Source of the DNA: Hydractinia symbiolongicarpus
Lineage: Eukaryota > Cnidaria > Hydrozoa > Anthoathecata > Hydractiniidae
NCBI RefSeq assembly: GCF_029227915.1
Contig: NC_079877.1
Location: forward strand, 20,735,851-20,799,850
Length of the DNA stretch: 64,000 nucleotides
Reading direction: 5' to 3'
Part shown: piece after piece, positions 36,801 to 49,957 of the stretch
How positions within the stretch are numbered: position 1 is the stretch's first letter
Layout of the letters: each line of letters starts with the position of its first letter
Translations under genes and position numbers: made by a program
Notes under the pieces: model-generated
Seen by the model: only the letters and a program-made list of their open reading frames with translations
Database searches by the model: none
What the model was told of the DNA's origin: nothing

Positions 36801-38584
36801 GCCTTACTCGTAAATCACGTATTTCCACGAGACTGCACATGGTACCATTGGTGTAGTACTTGCAGTCACGATGGACTACAACGTACCAAGTCGTTTTCCA
36901 TGGCGCCATTCCCTTATATCAACGTCAACTACGAGCATAGCCTTCTAAAAGCCGTCATATGGCCTTTTGCCGCCTAATAAAGGGCTTACACGAAAATCAC
37001 GTATTTCCACGAGACTGCACATGGTACCATTGGTGTAGAACTTGCAGTCACAATGGACTACAACGTCCAAAGTCGTTTTCTTTGGCGCCATGGCCTTTTA
37101 TCACAATCAACTGCGTGCATAGCCTTCTAAAAGCCGTAATATGGCTTTTTGCCGCCTAATAAAGACCTTACACGAAAATCGCGTATTTCCACGAGACTGC
37201 GCATGGTACCATTGGTCTAACCCTTGCAGTCTCAATGGACTACAACGTACCAAGTTGTCTTCCATGGCACCATTGCCTTATATCAACGTCAACTACGTGC
37301 GTAGCCTTCTAAAAGCCGTAATATGGCTTTTTGCGGACTAATTACGGTGTTAAACGTGAATTACGTGGTTCCACGTGTTTATGTAGCTTGCCATTGGTCT
37401 AGTCCTTGCAGTCTCAATGGACTACATCGTTGCAAGTCGTTTTTCTCGACGCCAGGCGCTTATATTGCCGTTAACTACGTGCATAGCCATCTAAAAGCCG
37501 TAATATGGCCTTTTGCCGCTGAATAAAGGCCTTACACGTCAGTCACGTGTTTCCACAAGACTTCGCATGGTACCATTGGTCTGGTCCTTTTAGTTTCAAA
37601 GTACTACAACGTTCCAAGTCAGTTTCCTTGGCGTCCTGGCCTTATATCACCGTCAACTACGTGCGTAGCCTTCTAAAAGTCGTAATATGGCTTTTTGCAG
37701 CCTAATTAAAGCCTTACATGTAAATTACGTGGTTCTACAAGCCTGCGCATGGTATCATTGGTCTAGTCCTTTCAGTCCCAATGGACTGCAACGTGCCAAG
37801 TCGTTTCCTTTGGCGCCACGGCCTTATATCACCGTGAACTACGTAAATAGCCTAGTAAAAGCCGTAACATGGTTTTTTACGATATAATTAAGGCCCTACA
37901 CTTAAATAACGTGGTTCCACGTGTCCACACAGGTTGCCATGGGTCTAGTCCTTGCAATCTCAAGGGACTACAACGTTCCAAGTCGGTTTCTTTGTTGTCA
38001 TGGCCTTATATCACCATCAACTACGTGCAAAGCCTTCTAAAAGCCGTATTATGGCTTTTTGCAGCCTAATTAAAGCCTTACACGTGAATCACGTAGTGCC
38101 ACGTGTCCGCGCAGCTTGCCATTGGTCTAGTTCTTTCTGTCTCAATGGACTACAACGTGCCAAGTAATTTTCTTAGGCGCTATGGCCTGATACCACCTTT
38201 AACTAGGCGCATAGCTTTTAAAAGCCGTAGTATGGCCTTTTGCAGCCTAATTAAAGCCTTACACGTAAAATACGTGGTTCCACAAGCCTGCACATGGTTT
38301 CAATGGTGTTGTCCTTCAGTCTCAATGGACTGCAACGTGCCAAGTTGTTTCTCATGGCGCCATTGCCCTATGTCAACGTCAACTATGAGCATAGCTTTCT
38401 AAAAGCCGTAATATGGCCTTTTGCCGCCTAGTAAAGGCCTTACACGTAAATCACATATTTCCACGAGCCTGCGCATGGTACCATTGGTCTGGTCCTTTTA
38501 GTTTCAAATAACTACAACGTTCCAAGTCGGTTTCCTTGGCGTCCTGGCCTTATATCACCGTCAACTACGTGTGTAGCCTTCTAA
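33862..38584 (+). repeat. Mosaic satellite zone with left-type monomers
   Basis: Contains a long-internal-duplication monomer (34347) and a 4-bp GTTA repeat (GTTAGTTATATGG near 34769). From 35504 to 37526 there is a run of monomers like those of 1-5500: the 35868 monomer matches 117, the 183-bp step near 36231 keeps a frame open for 178 codons from 35876, and 36959 matches the HOR monomer a. It looks like an island of left-end sequence. No gene is seen. Confidence 0.8.
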
Positions 38585-39598
38585 AAGCCGTAATATGGAC
38601 TTTCGTGTTCTAGTTAAGGCCTTGCACGTAAATCACGTGGTTCCACGTGTCTGCGGAGGTTGCCATTGGTCTAGTCCTTGCTGTTTCCATGAACTACAAC
38701 GTCCCAAGTCGTTTTCCTTGGCGCCATGCCCTTGTATCACCGTCAACTACGTACATAGCGTTCTAAAAGCCGTTATATGGCTTTTTTCGGCGAAATTAAG
38801 GCCTTACACGTAAATAACGTGGTTCCAGGTGTCTGGGCGGCTTGCCATTGGTCTAGTCCTTGCAGTCTCAATGGACTACAACATGCCAAGTCGTTTTCTT
38901 TGGCTCAATGGCCTGATATCACCTTCAACTTGACGCATAGCACTCTGAAGCCTACAATATGGCTTTCTACCGCCTAATAAAGACCTTACATGAAAATCAC
39001 GTAGTTCCACGAGTCTGCGCATGGTGCTATTGGTCTATTTGTCTCAGTCTCAAAGAACTACAAGGTAAAAAGTCATTTTCCTTAGCACCATGCCCTTATA
39101 TCACCGTCAACTACGTGCGTAACCTTGTAAAGGCCGTAGTATGGCTTTTTGCGGCCTAATTAAGGCCTTACACGTGAATTACGTGGTTCCACGTTTCCGC
39201 GCAGCTTGCCATTGGTCTAGTCTTTGCTGTCTCAATGGACTACTACGTCCCAAGCCGTTTTTCTTGGCGTCATGGCCTTATATCAACGTTAACTACGTGC
39301 ATTGCCTTTTAAAAGCCGTAATATGGACTTTCGTGTTCTAGTTAAGGCTTTTCACGTAAATCACGTGGTTCCACGTGTCTGCGGAGGTTGCCATTGGTCT
39401 AGTCCTTGCTGTTTCCATGAACTACAACGTCCCAAGTCGTTTTCCTTGGCGCCATGCCCTTGTATCACGGTCAACTACGTACATAGCGTTCTAAAAGCCG
39501 TTATATGGCTTTTTTCGGCGTAATTAGGGCCTTACACGTAAATAACGTGGTTCCACGTGTCTGGGCGGCCTGCCATTGGTCTAGTCCTTGCATTCTCA
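38585..39598 (+). repeat. 728-bp (4-monomer) HOR, about 1.4 copies
   Basis: 38585-38870 and 39313-39598 match at an offset of 728 bp. They are marked by TTTCGTGTTCTAGTTAAGG, ATGAACTACAACG and GCTTTTTTCGGCG. The same block recurs near 49790-50000, 57038-57250 and 63735-64000, so it is a widespread module of the right part of the array. Confidence 0.8.
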
Positions 39599-39624
39599 AT
39601 GAACTACAACAAGCCAAGTCGTTT

Positions 39625-40241
39625 TCCTTGGCGCCATGCCCTTATATCACCGTCAACTACGTGCGTAGCCTTGCAAAGGCCGTAGTATGGCTTTTTGCGG
39701 CCTAATTAAGGCCTTACACGTGAATTACGTGGTTCCACGTGTCCGCGCAGCTTGCCATTGGTCTAGTCCGTGCAGCCTCAATGGACTACAACGTTACAAT
39801 TCGGTTTCCTTGGCGTCATGGCCTTATATCAACGTTAACTACGTGCATTGCCTTTCAAAAGACGTAATATGGATTTTCGTGTTCTAAATAAGGCCTTACA
39901 CGTAAATCACGTGGTCCCACGTGTCCGCGCAGGTTGCCATTGGTCTAGTCCCTGCTGTTTCAATGGACTACAACGTCCCAAGTGGTTTTCCTTGGAGCCA
40001 TGCCATTGTATCACCGTCAACTGCGTGCATAGTCTTCTACAAGCCGTAGTATGGCCTTTTGTAGCCTAATTAAGGCCTTACACGTAAATTACGTGGTTCC
40101 ACAAGCCTGCGCATGGTATCATTGGTCTAGTCCTTGCAGTGTCAATGGACTGCAACGCGCCAAGACGTTTCCTTGGCGCCATGGCCTTATATCGCCGTCA
40201 ACTGGACTATGTCCTGGTAGCACCTTCAAGTAGGCGCATAG
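39625..40241 (+). repeat. 937-bp repeat, copy 1 (partner 40562-41178)
   Basis: Offset 937 bp, that is five monomers plus the ~27-bp internal duplication. It ends with the monomer carrying that duplication (40197; partner 41134). The second copy lies inside the first 2009-bp HOR unit, so this segment is the probable seed of that HOR. Confidence 0.8.
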
Positions 40242-40258
40242 CCTTCTACAAGCCGTAG

Positions 40259-42267
40259 TATGGCTTTTTGCGGCGTAATTAAGGCCTTACACGTAAATAA
40301 CGTGGTTCCACGTGTCTGGGCAGCTTGCCATTGGTCAAGTCCTTGCAGTCTCAATGGACTATAACATGCCAAGTCGTTCTCTTTGGCCCGTTGGCCTGAT
40401 ATAACCTTCAACTTGGCGCATAGCATTCTGAAGCCTGTCATATGGCCTCCTACCGCCTAATAATGGCCTTACACGAAAATCACGTAGTTCCACGAGTCTG
40501 CGCATGGTGCCATTGGTCTAGTTCTCTCAGTCTCAAAGGACTACAAGTTCCAAAGTCATTTTCCTTAGCGCCATGCCCTTATATCACCGTCAACTACGTG
40601 CGTAGCCTTCTAAAGGCCGTAGTATGGCTTTTTGCGGCCTAATTAAGGCCTTACACGTGAATTACGTGGTTCCACGTGTCCGCGCAGCTTGCCATTGGTC
40701 TAGTCCGTGCAGCCTCAATGGACTACAACGCTACAAGTCGGTTTCCTTGGCGTCATGGCCTTATATCAACGTTAACTACGTGCATTGCCTTTCAAAAGAC
40801 GTAATATGGATTTTCGTGTTCTAATTAAGGCCTTTCACGTGAATTGCGTGGTTCCACGTGTGCGCGCAGCTTGCCATTGGTCTAGTCCTTGCAGTCTCAA
40901 TGGACTACAACGTCCCAAGTGGTTTTCCTTGGCGCCATGCCATTGTATCACCGTCAACTGCGTGCATAGCCTTCTACAAGCCGTAGTATGGCATTTTGTA
41001 GCCTAATTAAGGCCTTACACGTAAATTACGTGGTTCCACAAGCCTGCGCATGGTATCATTGGTCTAGTCCTTGCAGTGTCAATGGACTGCAACGCGCCAA
41101 GACGTGTCCTTGGCGCCATGGCCTTATATCGCCGTCAACTGGACTATGTCCTGGTAGCACCTTCAAGTAGGTGCATAGCCTTCTAAAGCCTGTAATATGG
41201 CCTTTTGCCGTCGAATAAAGGCCTTACACGAAAAGCACATATTTCTACGAGTCTGCACATGGTACCATTGGTCTTGTCCCTTTTGTCTCAAAGGACTACA
41301 ACGATCAAAGTCGGTTTCCTTGACGCCATGGTCTTATATCAATGTCAACTACATGCATAGCTTTCTAAAAGCCGTATTATGGCTTTTTGCGGCCTAATTA
41401 AGGCTTTACACGTGAATCACGTAGTGCCACGTGTCCGCGCATCTTGCCATTGGTCTAGTTCTATCAGTCTCAATGGACTACAACGTGCCAAGTCGTTTTC
41501 TTTGGCGCTATGGCCTGATACCACCTTCAACTAGGTGCACAGCCTTTTAAAAGCCGTTATATGGTCTTTTGCGGCCTAATTAAGGCCTTACACGTGAATT
41601 ACTTGGTTTCACAAGCCTGCGCATGGTAGCATTGGTCTAGTCCTTTCAGTTACAATGGACTGTAATGTGCCAAGTCGTTTTTCTTGGCACCATGGCCTTA
41701 TATCACCATCAACTACGTGCATAGCTATCTAAAAGCTGTAATATGGCCTTTTGCCGCTGAATACAATCCTTACACGAAAGTCACGTGTTTCCAAGAGACT
41801 TTGCCTGGTACCATTGGTCTAGTCCTTTTAGTCTCAAAGGACTACAACGTTCAAAGGCAGTTTCCTTGACGCCATGGCCTTATATCAATGTCACGTACAT
41901 AGATAGCCTTCTAAAAGCCATAATATGGCTTTTTGCGTCTTAAATAAGGCCTTACACGTAAATTTCGTAGTTCCACGTGTTCACGGATATTGCCATTGGT
42001 CTAGTCCTTGCTGTCTAAATGGACTACAACGTCCCAACTCGTTTTCGTTGGCGTCATGGCCTTATATCAACGTTAACTACGTGTGTAGCCTTCTAAAGGC
42101 CGTAGTATGGCTTTTTGCCGCCTAATAACGGCCTTATACGTGAATTACGTGGTTCCACGTGTCTAGTCCTTGTTGTTTCCATGGACTACAACGTCCCAAG
42201 TCGTTTTCCTTGGCGCCATGCCTTTGTATCACCGTCAACTACGTGCAAAGCTTTCTGAAAGCCGTTA
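40259..42267 (+). repeat. 2009-bp HOR, copy 1
   Basis: An 11-monomer unit. Its length equals 11 x 182 plus the ~27-bp internal duplication (41134) minus the 20-bp deletion (42161). Monomers at 40442, 40624, 40806, 40988, 41197 and so on recur 2009 bp later. Differences from copy 2 are few, such as GGCATTTTGTAGCC (40990) and TTCCAAGAGACTTTG (41790). Confidence 0.92.
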
Positions 42268-44276
42268 TATGGCTTTTTGCGGCGTAATTAAGGCCTTACA
42301 CGTAAATAACGTGGTTCCACGTGTCTGGGCAGCTTGCCATTGGTCAAGTCCTTGCAGTCTCAATGGACTATAACATGCCAAGTCGTTCTCTTTGGCCCGT
42401 TGGCCTGATATAACCTTCAACTTGGCGCATAGCATTCTGAAGCCTGTAATATGGCCTCCTACCGCCTAATAATGGCCTTACACGAAAATCACGTAGTTCC
42501 ACGAGTCTGCGCATGGTGCCATTGGTCTAGTTCTCTCAGTCTCAAAGGACTACAAGTTCCAAAGTCATTTTCCTTAGCGCCATGCCCTTATATCACCGTC
42601 AACTACGTGCGTAGCCTTCTAAAGGCCGTAGTATGGCTTTTTGCGGCCTAATTAAGGCCTTACACGTGAATTACGTGGTTCCACGTGTCCGCGCAGCTTG
42701 CCATTGGTCTAGTCCGTGCAGCCTCAATGGACTACAACGCTACAAGTCGGTTTCCTTGGCGTCATGGCCTTATATCAACGTTAACTACGTGCATTGCCTT
42801 TCAAAAGACGTAATATGGATTTTCGTGTTCTAATTAAGGCCTTTCACGTGAATTGCGTGGTTCCACGTGTGCGCGCAGCTTGCCATTGGTCTAGTCCTTG
42901 CAGTCTCAATGGACTACAACGTCCCAAGTGGTTTTCCTTGGCGCCATGCCATTGTATCACCGTCAACTGCGTGCATAGCCTTCTACAAGCCGTAGTATGG
43001 CCTTTTGTAGCCTAATTAAGGCCTTACACGTAAATTACGTGGTTCCACAAGCCTGCGCATTGTATCATTGGTCTAGTTCTTGCAGTGTCAATGGACTGCA
43101 ACGCGCCAAGACGTGTCCTTGGCGCCATGGCCTTATATCGCCGTCAACTGGACTATGTCCTGGTAGCACCTTCAAGTAGGTGCATAGCCTTCTAAAGCCT
43201 GTAATATGGCCTTTTGCCGTCGAATAAAGGCCTTACACGAAAAGCACATATTTCTACGAGTCTGCACATGGTACCATTGGTCTTGTCCCTTTTGTCTCAA
43301 AGGACTACAACGATCAAAGTCGGTTTCCTTGACGCCATGGTCTTATATCAATGTCAACTACATGCATAGCTTTCTGAAAGCCGTATTATGGCTTTTTGCG
43401 GCCTAATTAAGGCTTTACACGTGAATCACGTAGTGCCACGTGTCCGCGCATCTTGCCATTGGTCTAGTTCTATCAGTCTCAATGGACTACAACGTGCCAA
43501 GTCGTTTTCTTTGGCGCAATGGCCTGATACCACCTTCAACTAGGTGCATAGCCTTTTAAAAGCCGTTATATGGTCTTTTGCGGCCTAATTAAGGCCTTAC
43601 ACGTGAATTACTTGGTTTCACAAGCCTGCGCATGGTAGCATTGGTCTAGTCCTTTCAGTTACAATGGACTGTAATGTGCCAAGTCGTTTTTCTTGGCACC
43701 ACGGCCTTATATCACCATCAACTACGTGCATAGCTATCTAAAAGCTGTAATATGGCCTTTTGCCGCTGAATACAATCCTTACACGAAAGTCACGTGTTTC
43801 CACGAGACTTCGCCTGGTACCATTGGTCTAGTCCTTTTAGTCTCAAAGGACTACAACGTTCAAAGTCAGTTTCCTTGACGCCATGGCCTTATATCAATGT
43901 CACGTACATAGATAGCCTTCTAAAAGCCATAATATGGCTTTTTGCGTCTTAAATAAGGCCTTACACGTAAATTTCGTAGTTCCACGTGTTCACGGATATT
44001 GCCATTGGTCTAGTCCTTGCTGTCTAAATGGACTACAACGTCCCAACTCGTTTTCGTTGGCGTCATGGCCTTATATCAACGTTAACTACGTGTGTAGCCT
44101 TCTAAAGGCCGTAGTATGGCTTTTTGCCGCCTAATAACGGCCTTACACGTGAATTACGTGGTTCCACGTGTCTAGTCCTTGTTGTTTCCATGGACTACAA
44201 CGTCCCAAGTCGTTTTCCTTGGCGCCATGCCTTTGTATCACCGTCAACTACGTGCGTAGCCTTCTAAAGGCCGTAG
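42268..44276 (+). repeat. 2009-bp HOR, copy 2
   Basis: Full copy with its own ~27-bp duplication (43146) and 20-bp deletion (44170). It differs from copy 1 at scattered bases, for example CCACGGCC near 43699 and GCATTGTATC near 43058. The junction to copy 3 shows GCGTAGCCTTCTAAAGGCC in place of GCAAAGCTTTCTGAAAGCC, so the unit ends were exchanged between related monomers. Confidence 0.92.
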
Positions 44277-45230
44277 TATGGCTTTTTGCGGCGTAATTAA
44301 GGCCTTACACGTAAATAACGTGGTTCCACGTGTCTGGGCAGCTTGCCATTGGTCAAGTCCTTGCAGTCTCAATGGACTATAACATGCCAAGTCGTTCTCT
44401 TTGGCCCGTTGGCCTGATATAACCTTCAACTTGGCGCATAGCATTCTGAAGCCTGTAATATGGCCTTCTACCGCCTAATAATGGCCTTACACGAAAATCA
44501 CGTAGTTCCACGAGTCTGCGCATGGTGCCATTGGTCTAGTTCTCTCAGTCTCAAAGGACTACAAGTTCCAAAGTCATTTTCCTTAGCGCCATGCCCTTAT
44601 ATCACCGTCAACTACGTGCGTAGCCTTCTAAAGGCCGTAGTATGGCTTTTTGCGGCCTAATTAAGGCCTTACACGTAAATTACGTGGTTCCACGTGTCCG
44701 CACAGCTTGCCATTGGTCTAGTCCGTGCAGCCTCAATGGACTACAACGCTACAAGTCGGTTTCCCTGGCGTCATGGCCTTATATCAACGTTAACTAAGTG
44801 CATTGCCTTTCAAAAGACGTAATATGGATTTTCGTGTTCTAATTAAGGCCTTACACGTAAATTACGTGGTTCCACGTGTCCGCACAGCTTGCCATTGGTC
44901 TAGTCCGTGCAGCCTCAATGGACTACAACGCTACAAGTCGGTTTCCCTGGCGTCATGGCCTTATATCAACGTTAACTAAGTGCATTGCCTTTCAAAAGAC
45001 GTAATATGGATTTTCGTGTTCTAATTAAGGCCTTATACGTGAATTGCGTGGTTCCACGTGTGCGCGCAGCTTGCCATTGGTCTAGTCCTTGCAGTCTCAA
45101 TGGACTACAACGTCCCAAGTGGTTTTCCTTGGCGCCATGCCATTGTATCACCGTCAACTGCGTGCATAGCCTTCTACAAGCCGTAGTATCGCCTTTTGTA
45201 GCCTAATTAAGGCCTTACATGTAAATTACG
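44277..45230 (+). repeat. 2009-bp HOR, copy 3 (partial, with one extra monomer)
   Basis: Follows the HOR for about five monomers. One monomer is duplicated in place (44658-45021 region), shifting later landmarks by 182: the 44985 monomer equals 42794 plus 2191. After about 45230 the sequence joins a module shared with 23280-23690 and 52886-53340. Confidence 0.87.
44658..45021 (+). repeat. Perfect tandem duplication of a single 182-bp monomer
   Basis: Every base from 44658 to 44853 equals the base 182 positions later. The pair share private variants GTCCGCACAGC, TTTCCCTGGCG and AACTAAGTGC. This is the youngest-looking single-monomer duplication in the window. Confidence 0.92.
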
Positions 45231-48200
45231 TGGTTCCACAAGCCTGCACATGGTATCATTGGTCTAGTCCTTTCAGTGTCAATGGACTGCAACGAGCCAA
45301 GACGTTTCCTTGGTGCCATGGCCTTATATCACCGTCAACTGGACCATGACCTGGTAGCACCTTCAACTGGTCGCATAGCCTTCTAAAGCCTGTAATATAG
45401 CATTTTGCCGCTGAATAAAGGCCTTAAACGAAAATCACGTATTTCCACGAGCCTGCTCATGGTATTATTGTTCTAGTCCTTTTGGTCTTAAAGGACTATA
45501 ACGTTGCAAGGCTGTTTCCTTGGCGTCATGGCCTTATATCACCATCAACTACGTGCATAGCCTTCTAAAAGCCGTAGTATAGCCTTTTGCAGCTTAATTA
45601 AGGCCTTACACGTAAATTACGTAGTTCCACGTGTTTGGGCAGATTGCCATTGCTGTCTCCATGGACTACAACGTCCCAAGTCGTTTTCCTTGTCGTCATG
45701 GCCTTATATCAACGTTAACTACGTGCATTGCCTTTGAATGGCCGTAGTATGGCCTTTTGCAGCCTAATTAAGACCTTACACGGAAACTACGTGGTTCCAC
45801 AAGCCTGCGCATAGTATCATGGGTCGAGTCCTTCTAGTCTCAAAGGACTACAACGTTCAAAGTCGGTTTCCTTGTCGCCATGGCCTTATATCACCGTCAA
45901 CTACGTGCATAGCCTTCTAAAAGACGTAATATTGTCTTTTATGACATAATTAAGGCCCTACACTTAAATTAAGTGGTTCCACGTATCGGCACGGGTTGCC
46001 ATGGGTCTAGTCTTTGCAGCCTCAATGGACTACAACGTACCAAGTCGTTTTCCATGTCACCATTGCCTTATATCAACGTCAACTACGAGCATAGCCTTCT
46101 GAAAGCCGTGATATGGCCTTTTGCCGCCTAATAAGGACCTTACACGTAAATCACTTATTTCCACGAGACTGCGCATGGCACCATTGGTCTAGTCCTTGCA
46201 GTCACAATGAACTACAACGTCCAAAGTCGTTTTCTTTGGCGCCATGGCCTTTTATCACAATCAATTACGCGCATAGCGTTCTACAAGCCGTAGTATGGCC
46301 TTTTGCAGCCTAATTAAGGCCTTACACGTAAATTACGTGCTTCCACAAGTTAGCGCATGGTAGCATTGCTCTAGTCCTTTCAGTCTCAATGGACTGCAAC
46401 GTGCCAAGTCGTTTCCCATGATACCATTGCCTTATATCAACGTCAACTACGAGCATAGCCTTCTAAAAGCCGTAATATTGCTTTTTGCCGCCTAATAAAG
46501 GCCTTACACGTAAATCACATATTTCCACGAGCCTGTGCATGGTACCATTGCTCCAGTCCTTTTAATCTCAAAGGACTACAAGTTCCAAAGTCATTTTCCT
46601 TAGCGCCATGCCCTTATATCACCGTCAACTACGTGCGTAGCCTTCTAAAGGCCGTAGTATGGCTTTTTGCCGCCTAATAACGGACTTACACGTGAATTAC
46701 GTGGTTCCACGTGTCTAGTCCTTGCTGTTTCCATGGACTACAACGTCCCAAGTCGTTTTCCTTGGCGCCATGCCTTTGTATCACCGTCAACTACGTGCAA
46801 AGCTTTCTGAAAGCCGTTATATGGCTTTTTGCGGCGTAATTAAGGCCTTACACGTAAATAACGTGGTTCCACGTGTCCACACAGGTTGCCATGGGTCTAG
46901 CTCTTGCAATCTCAAGGGACTACAACGTTCCAAGTCGGTTTCTTTGTTGTCATGGCCTTATATCACCATCAACTACGGTCAAAGCCTTCTAAAAGCCGTA
47001 ATATAGCCTTTTGCGTCTTAAATAAGGCCTTACACGTAAATTTCGTAGTTCCAAGTGTTCGCGCATATTACCATTGGTCTAGTCCTTGCAGTCTCAATGG
47101 ACTACAACGTCCCAAGTTGTTTTCCTTGACGCCATGCCCTTTTATCATCGTTAACTACGCGCATAGCCTTCTACAAGCTGTAGCATGGCCTTTTGCAGCC
47201 TAATTAAGGCCTTACACGTAAACTACGTTGTTCCACAAGCCTGCGCATGGTATCAATGGTCTAGTTCTTCAGTCTCAATGGACTGCAAGGTGCCAAGTTG
47301 TTTCCCATGGCGCCATTGCCTTATATCAACGTCAACTACGAGCATAGCCTTCTAAAAGCCGTAATATGGCCTTTTGCCGCCTAATAAAGGCCTTACACGT
47401 AAGTCACATATTTTCACAAGCCTGCGCATGGTACCATCGGTCTAGTTCTCTCAATCTCAAAGGACTACAACGCCAAAGTCATTTTCTTTGGCGCCATGGC
47501 CTTATATCACCATCAACTACATGCATTGCCTTCTAAAAGCCGTAATATAGCCTTTTGCGGCTTAATTAAGGCCTTGCACGTAAATCACGTGGTTTCACGT
47601 GTCTGCGCAGGTTGCCATTGGTCTAGTCCTTCCTGTGTCCATGGACTACAACGTCCCAAGTCGTTTTCCTTGGCGCCATGCCCTTGTATCACCGTCAATT
47701 ACGTGCATAGCCTTCTAAAAGCCGTTATATGGATTTCGCGGCGTAATTAAGCCTTATACGTGAATAACGTGGTTCCACGTGTGCGCGCAGCTTGCCCTTG
47801 GTCTAGTCCTTGCACTCTCAATGGACTACAACATGCCAAGTCGTTTTCTTTCTCGCGATGGCCTGATATCACCTTCAACTTGGCGCATAGCCTTCTGAAG
47901 CCTGTAATATGGCCTTTTACCGCCTAATAAAGGCCTTACACGAAAATCACGTATTTCCACGAGTCAGCGCATGGTGCCATTGGTCTAGTTCTCTCAGTCT
48001 CAAAGGACTAACAAGGTCTAAAGTCATTTTCCTTAGCGCCATGTCCTTATATCACCGTCAACTACGTGCGTAGCCTTCTAAAAGCCGTAGTATGGCTTTT
48101 TGCGGCCTAACTCAGGCCTTACACGTAAATTACGTGGTTCCACAAGCCTGCGCATGGTATCATTGGTCTAGTCCTTTCAGTGTCAATGGACTGCAACGCG

Positions 48201-49957
48201 CCAAGACGTTTCCTTGGCGCCATGGCGTTATATCACCGTCAACTGGACCATGACCTGGTAGCACCTTTAACTAGGCGCATAGCCTTCTAAAGCCTGTAAT
48301 ATGGCCTTTTGCCGCCGAATAAAGGCCTTACACGAAAATCACATATTTCTACGAGACTGCACATGCTACCATTGGTCTTGTCCTTTTTGTCTTAAAGGAC
48401 TACAACGTTCCAAGTCGGTTTCTTTGACGCCGTGGCCTTATATCACAGTCAACTACAAGCATAGCTTTCTAAAAGCCGTATTATGGCTTTTTGCAGCCTA
48501 ATTAAAGCCTTACTCGTGAATCACGTAGTGCCACGTGTCCGTGCAGCTTGCCATTGGTCTAGTCCTTGCGGTCTCAATGGACGTCAACATGCCAAGTCGT
48601 TTTCTTTGGCGCGATGGCCTGATATCACCTTCAACTTGGCGCATAGCATTCTGAAGCCTGTAATATGGCCTTCTACCGCCTATTAAAGGCCTTACGCGAA
48701 AATGACGTAGTTCCACGAGTCTGCGCATGGTGCCATTGGTCTAGTTCTCTCAGTCTCAAAGGACTACAAGATCCAAACTCATTTTCCTTAGCGCCACGTC
48801 CTTATATCATCGTCAACTACGTGCGTAGCCTTCTAAAATCCGTAATATGGCTTTTTGCGGCCTAATTAAGGAGTTACACGTGAATTACGTGGTTCTACGT
48901 GTCTGCGCAGCTTGCCATTGGTCTTTACCTTGCTGTCTTAATAGACTACCACGTTCCAAGTTCTTTTCCGTGGAGCCATGACCTGATATCACCTTCAACT
49001 GGACGCATAGCCTTCTAAAGCCTGTAATATAGCATTTTGCGCCGAATAAAGGCCTTAAACGAAAATCACGTATTTCCACGAGCCATGGTATCATTGTTCT
49101 AGTCCTTTTGGTCTTGAAGGACTATAACGTTGCAAGTTGGTTTCCTTGGCGTCATTGCCTTATATCACCATCAACTACGTGCATAGCCTTCTAAAAGCCG
49201 TAATATAGCCTTTTGCGGCCCAGTTAAGGCCTTACACGTGAAATACGTGGTTCCACGTGTGCGCGCAGCTTGCCATTGGTCTAGTCCTTGCAGTCTCAAT
49301 GGACTACAACGTCCCAAGTTGTTTTCCTTGACGCCATGCCCTTTTATCATCGTTAACTACGTGCATTGCCTTTCAAAAGCCGTAGTATGGCCTTTTGCAG
49401 CCTAATTAAGACCTTACACGTAAATTGCGTGGTTCCACAAGCCTGCGCATGTTATCATTGGTCTAGTCCTTTCAGTTTCAATGGACTTTAACGTGCCAAG
49501 TCGTTTTTCTTGGCGCCATGGCCTTATATCACCGTCAACTACGTGCATAGCTATGTAAAAGCCGTAATATGGCCTTTTGCCGCTGAATACAGGCCTTACA
49601 CGAAAGTCACCTGCTTCCACGAGACTTCGCTTGATACCATTGGTCTAGTCCTTTTAGTCCCAAAGAACTACAACCTTTAAAGTGGTTTTCCTTGACGCCA
49701 TGCCCTTTATCATCGTCAACTAAGCGCATAGCCTTCTAAAAGCCGTAATAAGGCCTTTTGCGGCCTATTTAAGGCGTTACACGTAAATCACGTGGTTCCA
49801 TGTGTCTGCGGAGGTTGCCATTGGTCTAGTCCTTGCTGTTTCCATGAACTACAACGTCCCAAGTCGTTTTCCTTGGCGCCATGCCCTTGTATCACCGTCA
49901 ACTACGTACATAGCGTTCTAAAAGCCGTTATATGGCTTTTTTCGGCGTAATTAAGGC
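45231..49957 (+). repeat. Mosaic satellite zone
   Basis: A patchwork of modules seen elsewhere. 44985-45790 equals 52639-53444 (offset 7654); 45910-46330 resembles 54109-54530 (offset 8199); 47655-48562 equals 61818-62725 (offset 14163); 48840-49400 resembles 32200-32760. Indel markers are a 20-bp deletion near 46713 and ~27-bp duplications near 45334 and 48239. No gene or insertion is visible. Confidence 0.82.
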
